Below are positions 1-5,348 of a stretch of 16,461 bases of DNA, piece by piece. Source of the DNA: Actinomycetes bacterium (lineage in GTDB: Bacteria; Actinomycetota; Coriobacteriia; Anaerosomatales; Anaerosomataceae). The position numbers and the translations under genes were made by a program. The first letter of the stretch is position 1; each line of letters begins with the position of its first letter. Below the pieces are notes generated by a model. That model did no database searches, was not told the origin of the DNA, and was given only the letters and a program-made list of their open reading frames with translations. The stretch is from the NCBI GenBank assembly GCA_022839745.1, contig JALHJB010000029.1:1-16461 (forward strand). The letters are read 5' to 3'.

Positions 1-99
1 TTAGTCTGACAGGTCTCTCCTTTGACCTTCTGAATGCCCTGCGCCCTGCTTTTCGCACGTTATCCTCTCTTCGCATCCGTTCGCCTCGTCTCCGGCGGG
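1..99 (+). mobile_element. IS30-type leader fragment (truncated copy at window edge)
   Basis: Bases 1-60 are identical to 2162-2221, the segment just inside the left end of the IS30 element further right. Bases 79-99 are identical to 2222-2242. The two blocks are contiguous in the right copy but separated here by 18 extra bases (61-78). Similarity stops at base 99/100, where the end of the IS256-family element begins. No transposase coding sequence follows. Seen: the repeat and the 18-nt difference. Inferred: a second IS30 copy was cut by the IS256 element, or the window edge is a contig edge inside a repeat. Confidence 0.75.
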
Positions 100-104
100 G
101 TTAA

Positions 105-128
105 CGTCCCTGGAAGTGGTGTACGAAG
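105..128 (+). repeat. left inverted repeat of IS256-type element
   Basis: The reverse complement reads CTTCGTACACCACTTCC and continues AGGGACG. It pairs with 713-736 at 18 of 24 positions. It lies directly after the IS30 leader fragment and 1 nt before a perfect hairpin. Confidence 0.5.
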
Positions 129-129
129 G

Positions 130-157
130 CCCGGCCGCCTGATAAGAGGCGGCCGGG
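130..157. other. perfect 11-bp hairpin inside the IS256 derivative
   Basis: CCCGGCCGCCT (130-140) and AGGCGGCCGGG (147-157) are perfect complements around the loop GATAAG. No T-tract follows on either strand. It lies at the junction between the left inverted repeat and the surviving transposase coding sequence. It may be a by-product of the deletion or a transcription block against read-through. Confidence 0.6.
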
Positions 158-684
158 TCGTGAAGGTGGCGTGTGTCGTGGCCACCGCCGTGAACTGGGA
201 AGGCAGGCGCGAGATCGTGGGCATGGACACGTTCACCGAGGAGAGCGGCGCGGCCTGGAGGCGCTGCCGCATCCACTTCATGCGGACCGTGCTGTGCCGG
301 GTGCCGAAGTCCGCCCAGCTCGCCCGTGTCGTCGGCCAGCTCGAGGAGCGCTTCCCCGACGTCGCGATGATGCTCGAGGAGGCCGCAGCCGACATCACCG
401 CGTTCTCGACGTTCCCGCCCGCTCACTGGCGCCAGATCTGGTCCAACGACCCCCAGGAGAGACTGAATCGCGAGATCCGGCGCAGGAGTGACGTCGTGGG
501 TATCTTCCCGGACCGCGAGAGCATCATCCGCCTCATGGGTTCGGTGCTCTCAGAGCAGCACGACGAGTGGCAGGTCTCGAGACGGTACATGTCGATCGAG
601 TCGATCGAGAAGACGATGCAGCCGGTCCTCGCCGTCACCGACGGGCTCGATCAGGAGGTGGCGCCTGCGCTCATGGCTGGCTGA
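136..684 (+). pseudogene. IS256-family (mutator-type) transposase remnant
   Basis: The frame encodes recognisable IS256 blocks: GRVVKVACVVATAVN, EGRREIVGMD, RRCRIHFMRTVL.RVPK, HWRQIWSNDPQERLNREI, DVVGIFPD, EQHDEWQVSRRYMS. Family members run about 390-420 residues; only about 180 remain. Three pieces are missing. The N-terminus with the first catalytic Asp is gone. The segment between EESGA and AWRRC, where the second catalytic Asp (SDAH) normally sits, is gone (junction near 250). A block after VPKSAQ is gone (junction near 316). Both internal losses keep the frame open. An ATG at 34 in the IS30 leader would give a 216-aa chimera. Catalytically dead as judged from the missing Asp residues. 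Confidence 0.8.
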
Positions 685-712
685 GTGAGATACTCGAGGT
701 CGGAGCAGAGGG

Positions 713-736
713 CTTCATGCACCACTTGACGGGATG
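713..736 (+). repeat. right inverted repeat of IS256-type element
   Basis: Reads CTTCATGCACCACTTGAC and continues GGGATG, 29 nt after the stop codon of the transposase remnant. This is a usual position for the right end of an IS256-family element. Confidence 0.5.
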
Positions 737-738
737 CG

Positions 739-847
739 GCCGGTCGCCACGCTATGCGTGGCATCCAAATGAACGAGCCGACGTGAAACCCGGGGCGTTC
801 CAGGGCCTATCGTAGCGTCATGCACTGACATGTGCATATACCGCTGA
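739..847. other. non-coding gap with short hairpins
   Basis: Between the IS256 derivative and the terminator-like hairpin. It contains a 7-bp hairpin GCCACGC-TAT-GCGTGGC (746-762) and a 6-bp hairpin ATGCAC/GTGCAT (820-837). I see no gene here. Confidence 0.4.
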
Positions 848-893
848 TGGCACCGCGCATCCTCTTGCGGGCTCTCGAGGCCGCGCGGTGCCA
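848..893 (-). terminator. hairpin downstream of the DUF2905 gene
   Basis: TGGCACCGCGC (848-858) and GCGCGGTGCCA (883-893) form a perfect 11-bp stem with a 24-nt loop that can itself pair CCTC/GAGG. It lies 19 nt after the minus-strand stop codon at 913, where transcription of the two-gene unit should end. No T-run follows, so a factor-independent terminator is plausible only in the GC-rich, tail-less sense. It is symmetrical and could act in both directions. Confidence 0.5.
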
Positions 894-912
894 CCGCTTC
901 CCGCGCCTACCC

Positions 913-1155
913 CTACTTCAGCCACCTGCTGATGAGGTTCACGATGAGCGTGAGCACGAGCGAGATCAGCAGCATGGAGGTCACCGGCACGAAGCAGCTC
1001 CAGCCCTCGCCGCCGAAGTGCAGGTCTCCGGGAAGCCGGCCGAGCCCGACGCGTCCGCCCAGCCAGAGTAACGCACCTGCGAGAGCGAGGAGCGCGGCCA
1101 TCACGAGCAGCGCGATACCGAACTGTTGCATCGGGTCCATCGGCGGTCTTTGCAT
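913..1155 (-). CDS. DUF2905-family small membrane protein
   Basis: An 80-residue protein with two hydrophobic segments, about residues 12-34 and 57-77. Between them lies the signature GRLPGDLHFGGEGWSCFVPVTSMLL, a glycine/proline-rich linker typical of DUF2905 (the part LGRLPGD...F..P.T is diagnostic). No biochemical role is known for the family. The start at 1155 is chosen because GGAGGG lies just upstream; a GTG at 1170 and ATGs at 1140 and 1131 are alternatives. It follows the permease gene by 31 nt on the same strand, so co-transcription is likely. Family assignment is confident; function unknown. Confidence 0.75.
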   Translation of the reverse strand: MQRPPMDPMQQFGIALLVMAALLALAGALLWLGGRVGLGRLPGDLHFGGEGWSCFVPVTSMLLISLVLTLIVNLISRWLK

Positions 1156-1186
1156 CGTCCCTCCGGTCACGCGCCGTACTCGACGG

Positions 1187-2062
1187 CTACAGCATCTGCA
1201 CCACCATGGCGACGCCGAGCAGGCCGAACACGGCTCCCACGACCTTGCTCAGCACCGCTTCGTTCACACGGTTGGCGTATCGGGCGGCCACTCGTCCGCC
1301 GACCACCGTGCCCAGCGATGCCACCGCTGCGGCCCGAAGTGGCAGGTCGCCGGTCATGGCATGGCCGATGGCGCCCGAGGCCGCGGTGAACGCCATGATG
1401 AGCGTCGAGGTACCCACACCTTCGTGCATCTTGTACCCCATGACGAACACCAAGATGAGCAGGATCATGACGCCTCCGCCCGCACCGAGCACTCCGCTCA
1501 TGATGCCGACAAGCAGGCCGAGTCCGATGCCCGAGGCGACCACGTGACGTCGAAGCGCCGCGACAAAGCCGCTCGGCGCGTGTTCTTCGGTTTCCGAGTC
1601 CGGCTCGCCCGGCTTAATGCCGCGTGCGCCTCGCACCCAGAACACCACCGCGGTCACGAGCAAGAAGATCCCGAAGGCGTTACCAAGCCCCACGTCGGGG
1701 ATCCTTGGCGAAAGCACGCTGCCGATCTGCGCTCCGGCGACCGAACCTAGCACGATCCACCAACCCTGCGTGAGGTTCAGGTTCTTGTTCTGGTAGTAGG
1801 TCCATGCCACCACCAGCGAGGCGATGGCATCGGCGAACAGGCTCGCTCCGATCGCGCCAGCCGCGGAGTACCCGAGCAACGTGAGCCCAGGCACGATCAC
1901 CATGACCCCGCTCGCGCCGATCAGGCCGGTCACGGCGCCCGCGACAAGGCCGATACCAAGAGCCGCAACGAACGTCACCACTTTCACCCCCAGCTTCTTT
2001 GTAGACACCGTGCCACCATGTGCGGCCCGCCCACCTAACGAGGGCACAGGTCGTGACTTCAC
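1187..2062 (-). CDS. TSUP (TauE/SafE-type) family permease
   Basis: A hydrophobic protein of 291 residues with about eight membrane segments in two related halves, as in the sulfite exporter TauE/SafE (TSUP) family. The first half has GAVTGLIGASGVMVIVPGL, the second GIMSGVLGAGGGVMILLIL; these are the two family repeats. A charged cytoplasmic loop (GEPDSETEEH) separates the halves. Family members move sulfite, sulfoacetate or other sulfur-containing anions; the substrate here cannot be read. The GTG at 2062 has AAGG just upstream. A GTG at 2008, preceded by GGTGG, would trim 18 polar residues and is equally possible. It is the first gene of a two-gene unit with the DUF2905 protein. The IS30 element starts about 95 nt upstream and may affect its promoter. 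Confidence 0.85.
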   Translation of the reverse strand: MKSRPVPSLGGRAAHGGTVSTKKLGVKVVTFVAALGIGLVAGAVTGLIGASGVMVIVPGLTLLGYSAAGAIGASLFADAIASLVVAWTYYQNKNLNLTQGWWIVLGSVAGAQIGSVLSPRIPDVGLGNAFGIFLLVTAVVFWVRGARGIKPGEPDSETEEHAPSGFVAALRRHVVASGIGLGLLVGIMSGVLGAGGGVMILLILVFVMGYKMHEGVGTSTLIMAFTAASGAIGHAMTGDLPLRAAAVASLGTVVGGRVAARYANRVNEAVLSKVVGAVFGLLGVAMVVQML

Positions 2063-2106
2063 GATACCTTACGACCGCTCCTGGTAACTCGCAAGACACA
2101 GATCAT

Positions 2107-2126
2107 GGGCGACACGGAATTCGCCC
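2107..2126. other. short hairpin upstream of the permease gene
   Basis: GGGCGA (2107-2112) pairs with TCGCCC (2121-2126) around an 8-nt loop. It lies between the permease start and the IS30-end-like motif. Role unknown. Confidence 0.3.
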
Positions 2127-2132
2127 GTGAAT

Positions 2133-2149
2133 TGCCAAAGTCAGTGCAA
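2133..2149 (+). repeat. IS30 end-like motif, opposed to the element's left end
   Basis: TGCCAAAGTCAGTGCAA. Its reverse complement matches the motifs at 3646 and 3827 at 15 of 17 positions each. It points toward the left end of the intact IS30 element (2157), 7 nt away, giving an end-to-end arrangement. Confidence 0.55.
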
Positions 2150-2156
2150 ATGCTCT

Positions 2157-3592
2157 TGCGCTTAGTCTGACAGGTCTCTCCTTTGACCTTCTGAATGCCC
2201 TGCGCCCTGCTTTTCGCACGTGTTCGCCTCGTCTCCGGCGGGCTTGCCGACCGAGAGGAGTACGACCATGCCGGAGATTACCGGTGGCTGCTACCGCCAC
2301 CTGACCTACGACGACCGCTGTGAGATCCAGCGGATGCTTGGCGCAGGCGAGTCCGTGAGTCCGGTCGCCAGGAGTCTTGGCCGAAACGTCTCAAGCATCA
2401 CGCGCGAGATCGTGCGCAACCGGCGAGACGACGGGTACCGCTCGACCCCGACCGCGATGGTGCGCCTGTGCACACATGTGCGGACCTGCGGCCTGAAGGG
2501 GATCTGCCCCCGCTGCTCCACCAGGCGCTGTGCGAGCTGCAGCAGGGTGCGCTGCACCAACATCTGCCCGTGCTTCACCCCTGAGGTGTGCGAGCGCACC
2601 GCCGCCGCCCCGTTCGTGTGCGACGGGTGCGCCTCGATCAACGGCTGCCGGTTGCACCGCTACCGCTACGACGCCAAGCTGGCCGAACACAAGGCAGACG
2701 CGCGCTTGCGAGAGTCACGAGCCGGCATCGACACGACCTCTGAGGCCTTCGAGGCCATGATCTCGACGGCCAAGCCCCTCATCTGCGAGCAAGGCCAGTC
2801 GATCGCACATGTCTGGGCGGCACACAAAGACGAGTTCCCCTGCTCCGGGCGTACCTTCTACCGCTACGTGGACGCGGGGTTCGGCGGGCTGAAGAACCTC
2901 GATCTCGTGGCCAAGTGCCGCTACCGCCCGCGCAAGGGCAAACGACCGCACGAGCGCTTCTTCGTCCCCGAAGGCCGCACCTACGCCGACTTCATGTCGC
3001 TTCCCGAAGACGAGAGGCTCTCGGTGATCGAGATCGACTGCGTCGAAGGCGTGCGCACCGACACGAAAGTGCTGCTCACGATGTTGCACAAGCGCACATC
3101 GTTCCTGCTCGTCTTCGTGCTCGATGAGCACACACAGACGTGTGTGGAGGAGGTCTTCGACGGTCTCGAGTCCCTTCTCGAAGACCGGTTCGCGTCGACC
3201 TTCCCTCTCGTGCTCACGGATCGCGGACACGAGTTCCAGAACCCCGCACGGATCGAGCGGGGTGGACGCACCCGCGTCTACTACTGCGACCCCGGGCGTG
3301 CCGACCAGAAGGGCTCGATCGAGAACTGCCACAGCGTGTGCCGCCGCATCGTCCCCAAGGGCACCTCGGTCGATCACCTCACGAGACGAGACGCCGCGAT
3401 CATCGCAAGCCACGTGAACTCGATGCCGCGCCCCTCGCTCGGAGGGGCCTCCCCGTTCGACCTTGCCCGTCACGTGCTGCCCGCGAAGCTGCTGGAGGGG
3501 CTGGGCCTGGAGCACCTCACGCCTGACAGCGTGGTGCTCCGGCCCAGCATCCTCACTGGCAAAGACCTCCGCTACTGAAGACTAACCCAAGG
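2157..3592 (+). mobile_element. IS30-family insertion sequence, apparently intact
   Basis: About 1.44 kb with one transposase gene. The left end is placed at TTGCGCTTAGTCTGACA (2157-2173). The right end is placed at TGAAGACTAACCCAAG (3576-3591), which overlaps the stop codon. Its complement resembles the left end around TTAGTCT (CTTG..TTAGTCT..CAG, with a gap). A stop codon overlapping the right end is a compact arrangement I recall for this family. An alternative outer pair (2133-2149 with 3646-3662) would make the element 1.53 kb. No target duplication is evident for either choice, so the ends are provisional. Confidence 0.6.
2268..3578 (+). CDS. IS30-family transposase with cysteine-rich insert
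   Basis: 436 residues. Residues 11-52 form the IS30 N-terminal helix-turn-helix (HLTYDDRCEIQRML, SLGRNVSSITREIVRN). Residues 68-127 hold 13 cysteines in CxxC-like pairs, a probable zinc-binding region found in one branch of the family. The C-terminal DDE catalytic core shows Asp257 (IEIDCVEG), Asp318 (VLTDRGHEF) and Glu352 (DQKGSIENCH), with the hallmark DPGRADQKGSIEN. All three catalytic residues are present and the frame is unbroken, so the enzyme is probably active. The start is ATG 2268 because GAGAGGAG lies 8 nt upstream; a longer GTG start at 2220 is less likely. It is divergent from the permease on the left and convergent with map on the right. Confidence 0.9.
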   Translation: MPEITGGCYRHLTYDDRCEIQRMLGAGESVSPVARSLGRNVSSITREIVRNRRDDGYRSTPTAMVRLCTHVRTCGLKGICPRCSTRRCASCSRVRCTNICPCFTPEVCERTAAAPFVCDGCASINGCRLHRYRYDAKLAEHKADARLRESRAGIDTTSEAFEAMISTAKPLICEQGQSIAHVWAAHKDEFPCSGRTFYRYVDAGFGGLKNLDLVAKCRYRPRKGKRPHERFFVPEGRTYADFMSLPEDERLSVIEIDCVEGVRTDTKVLLTMLHKRTSFLLVFVLDEHTQTCVEEVFDGLESLLEDRFASTFPLVLTDRGHEFQNPARIERGGRTRVYYCDPGRADQKGSIENCHSVCRRIVPKGTSVDHLTRRDAAIIASHVNSMPRPSLGGASPFDLARHVLPAKLLEGLGLEHLTPDSVVLRPSILTGKDLRY

Positions 3593-3645
3593 CCCCCGCG
3601 AGGCAGGGCGGACCGGAAGCGCAAACAGCACGACACCCCGAATCC

Positions 3646-3662
3646 TTGCACTTACTCTGGCA
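3646..3662 (+). repeat. IS30 end-like motif
   Basis: TTGCACTTACTCTGGCA, matching the element's left end (2157-2173) at 14 of 17 positions and the complement of 2133-2149 at 15 of 17. The sequence after it does not resemble the IS30 interior, so it is a solo motif. Confidence 0.55.
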
Positions 3663-3734
3663 GAGGCGGTGACGAGGGCTTATTCAGCCATGTCCCGCAT
3701 GCGGCAGGAGAGACCCGGCAGGCACTGATCCGCA

Positions 3735-3763
3735 CCGGAGAATCGGCCCGTGCGGGCGTCCGG
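3735..3763 (-). terminator. candidate hairpin downstream of map
   Basis: CCGGA (3735-3739) pairs with TCCGG (3759-3763), and GCCC/GGGC pair inside it around GTGC. It lies about 80 nt past the map stop codon on the minus strand and could end the ribosomal transcript, since the usual downstream genes are absent. No T-run, so support is weak. Confidence 0.3.
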
Positions 3764-3782
3764 ATTCATGTCCTGAACAGCG

Positions 3783-3833
3783 ATCTCTTGCACTGAGTGC
3801 GGCGAACAGCAAGTGCACCTCATCTCTTGCACT
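3783..3833 (+). repeat. 12-bp direct repeat ATCTCTTGCACT
   Basis: Exact copies at 3783-3794 and 3822-3833, offset by 39 nt, with the inverted GCAAGTGCA at 3809-3817 between them. The second copy runs into the full IS30-end-like motif next to the map stop codon. The same CTCTTGC start precedes the IS30 left end at 2153. Confidence 0.6.
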
Positions 3834-3843
3834 TACTTTGTCA
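3827..3843 (+). repeat. IS30 end-like motif adjoining the map stop codon
   Basis: TTGCACTTACTTTGTCA, one base before the map stop codon (3845-3847, minus strand). It matches the complement of 2133-2149 at 15 of 17 positions. Confidence 0.55.
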
Positions 3844-3844
3844 A

Positions 3845-4594
3845 TCAACCTGCCACGGTCAGTACGAGCGGTCCGTCCTCGGTCACCGCGACCGTATGTT
3901 CGAAGTGCGCCGACATCGCACCGTCCAGCGTGACGACGGTCCATCCATCGTCAAGCGAGCGGACATCCGCGGCACCCGCGTTGATCATCGGTTCGATCGC
4001 GAGGACCATCCCCGTGCGAAGCGTAGGACCGGTGCCGGCCTTCCCGTAGTTGGGGACCTGAGGGTCCTCGTGCATGGACCTGCCGATACCATGACCAACG
4101 TACTCGCGGACCACGGAGAACCCGGCGGCCTCGGCCACTTCCTGCACTGCGGCCGAAACATCATACAGGCGCATGCCTGGCCGACAGCGGGCGATTCCCG
4201 CCTCAAGCGACCGCTTGGTGACATCCATAAGCCGGTTCGCCGCGGCACTCACTTGTCCAACAGGAAAGGTCCTGGCGGAGTCGCCATAGTAGCCATCCAC
4301 GATCGCACCACAATCGACGGAGACGATTTCGCCCTCTTTGAGCACCCTGCCACCCGGAATGCCATGCACGACCTGGTCGTTCACGGAGGTGCACAGAGTC
4401 GCGGGGAACCCGTGATACCCCTTGAAGGCGGGACGAGCGCCGGCCTTCACGATCACATCTTCGGCGATAGCGTCCAGATCGGCCGTTGTGACCCCGGGCC
4501 TGACCGCCGAGGAAACCGCATCGAGGGCGCGCGCGGTGATCCGTCCGGCCTCACGCATGACTTCGATCTCAGCTGCCGACTTGGCGATGATCAC
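3845..4594 (-). CDS. map: methionine aminopeptidase, type I
   Basis: Removes the initiator methionine from nascent proteins in the cytoplasm. The protein is 249 residues, the usual size for the short bacterial type I form. The five metal ligands are visible: Asp94 (VSVDCG), Asp105 (YYGDSA), His168 (GHGIG), Glu201 (IEPM) and Glu232 (FEHT). The substrate-binding His77 is in VVHGIPG. It starts with GTG 2 nt after the adk stop codon, so the two are translationally coupled. It is the last gene of the cluster here; the IS30-rich region begins at its stop codon instead of infA. Confidence 0.96.
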   Translation of the reverse strand: MIIAKSAAEIEVMREAGRITARALDAVSSAVRPGVTTADLDAIAEDVIVKAGARPAFKGYHGFPATLCTSVNDQVVHGIPGGRVLKEGEIVSVDCGAIVDGYYGDSARTFPVGQVSAAANRLMDVTKRSLEAGIARCRPGMRLYDVSAAVQEVAEAAGFSVVREYVGHGIGRSMHEDPQVPNYGKAGTGPTLRTGMVLAIEPMINAGAADVRSLDDGWTVVTLDGAMSAHFEHTVAVTEDGPLVLTVAG

Positions 4595-4596
4595 GA

Positions 4597-5244
4597 CTAC
4601 CCGACCGTCCTAAGGATGCCGGCGATCGCAGTGTAGACATCGGCGGGCGACTGGTTGCCGTCAACGGTGTGCAGGGTTCCGTGCTCCGCGTAGTACGGGA
4701 TGAGCTTGCTCGTCTGAGCCTCGTACGCGTCCAGACGCTTGCGAACGGTTGCCTCCGTGTCGTCATCGCGCTGGTAGACCTCTCCCCCGCACTCGGTGCA
4801 AACGGTAAGGTCACCGTCGGTTGCGACGTTGAAGATCCTACCGCACCCGCGGCACTGGCGACGTGCCGTGATACGCGCGACGATCGCCTCGGGGTCGACC
4901 TCGATGCTGATGACGGCATCAAGCTTGAGTCCGCTCTCGGCAAGTGCGGCGCCGAGCGCCTCGGCCTGCGGGATGGTGCGCGGGAAGCCATCGAAGAGCA
5001 CGCCCTTCTCGAGCGCATCGGGCTGCGTGATCCGCTCCTGGACCAACCCGATCACGACCTCATCAGGAACCAGGCCGCCTGCGTCCATGTGCCGCTTGGC
5101 CTCCACTCCCAGCGGGGTGCCGTCGGCGACCGCCTTGCGAAGGATGTCACCGGTCGAGAGGTGGACGAGTCCGAACTCCTCGACGATCCGAGCCGCCTGC
5201 GTGCCCTTACCGGCACCGGGGGCACCCAACAGCATGATGTTCAT
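4597..5244 (-). CDS. adk: adenylate kinase, long form with zinc-type lid
   Basis: Interconverts ATP + AMP and 2 ADP. The protein is 215 residues. The P-loop GAPGAGKGT is at residues 7-15, the AMP-site DGFPRT at 85-90. The lid carries Cys131/Cys134 and Cys149/Cys152 (CRGC, CTEC), the four-cysteine zinc site of Gram-positive-type enzymes. ATG 5244 is chosen because GGAGGGG sits 5 nt upstream; a start at 5280 would add 12 unconserved residues. It lies between secY and map, as in many spc operons, but is separated from secY by a 104-nt spacer with a strong hairpin. Confidence 0.96.
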   Translation of the reverse strand: MNIMLLGAPGAGKGTQAARIVEEFGLVHLSTGDILRKAVADGTPLGVEAKRHMDAGGLVPDEVVIGLVQERITQPDALEKGVLFDGFPRTIPQAEALGAALAESGLKLDAVISIEVDPEAIVARITARRQCRGCGRIFNVATDGDLTVCTECGGEVYQRDDDTEATVRKRLDAYEAQTSKLIPYYAEHGTLHTVDGNQSPADVYTAIAGILRTVG

Positions 5245-5270
5245 CCAAACCCCTCCCGTCGTGCGCGCGT

Positions 5271-5308
5271 GCCCCGGCACGGGCCCTCTGCAGGGCGCGA
5301 ACCGGGGC
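5271..5308 (-). promoter_or_regulatory. branched hairpin in the secY-adk spacer
   Basis: An outer stem GCCCCGG/CCGGGGC (5271-5277 with 5302-5308) encloses an inner stem GCCCT-CTGC-AGGGC (5283-5296). It lies between the secY stop and the adk ribosome site. It could act as an attenuator, RNA-processing site or 3' stabiliser; no T-run follows. Confidence 0.45.
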
Positions 5309-5348
5309 GCTCGCGTTCAGTCCATACGCAGGCGCGAACGCCCGTCGG

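Larger units (their letters stand above)
103..738 (+). mobile_element. IS256-family element, internally deleted derivative
   Basis: A short element of about 0.63 kb containing the remains of one IS256 (mutator) transposase. Candidate terminal inverted repeats are 105-128 and 713-736. Read inward-facing they match at 18 of 24 positions and share the core CACCACTT followed by GGGA. The coding remnant between them has lost its N-terminal third plus two internal blocks. No 8-9 bp target duplication is visible. The left end abuts the IS30 leader fragment at 99/100, which suggests nested insertion. It looks non-autonomous; mobilisation by a full-length relative elsewhere is possible but not shown. 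Confidence 0.6.
3593..3844. other. non-coding stretch between IS30 and map with repeated end-like motifs
   Basis: About 250 nt with no plausible gene. It carries two full IS30-end-like motifs (3646-3662, 3827-3843) and a partial one (3785-3794), all in the same orientation. It also has an inverted GCAAGTGCA (3809-3817), the palindrome CCGCATGCGG near 3697, and a terminator-like hairpin (3735-3763). In most bacteria with this gene order, infA would start here directly after map; no infA-like sequence is seen. Confidence 0.6.

Noticed and set aside
848..893. Classical rho-independent terminator
   Set aside because: The stem is strong, but there is no T-run on either strand, so it is listed only as a terminator-like hairpin.
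932..1750. 272-codon plus-strand frame opposite the permease and DUF2905 genes
   Set aside because: Antisense shadow of two recognisable membrane protein genes; His/Asp/Arg-rich with no motif.
2715..3515. 266-codon minus-strand frame inside the IS30 transposase
   Set aside because: Shadow of the intact DDE transposase; valine/alanine/arginine-rich with no motif.
2133..3662. Alternative IS30 boundaries using the outer inverted pair (2133-2149 and 3646-3662)
   Set aside because: The pairing is good (15 of 17), but it would leave an internal second left-type end and place the right end 68 nt past the stop codon, and similar solo motifs exist at 3785 and 3827. The inner ends fit a compact IS30 layout better. 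Not fully excluded.
3783..3843. CRISPR-like short repeats near map
   Set aside because: Only two exact 12-bp copies with a single 27-nt gap, plus divergent motifs; no regular spacing and no cas genes.
3797..4636. 279-codon plus-strand frame opposite map
   Set aside because: Map carries all catalytic residues on the other strand; the antisense frame has no recognisable features.
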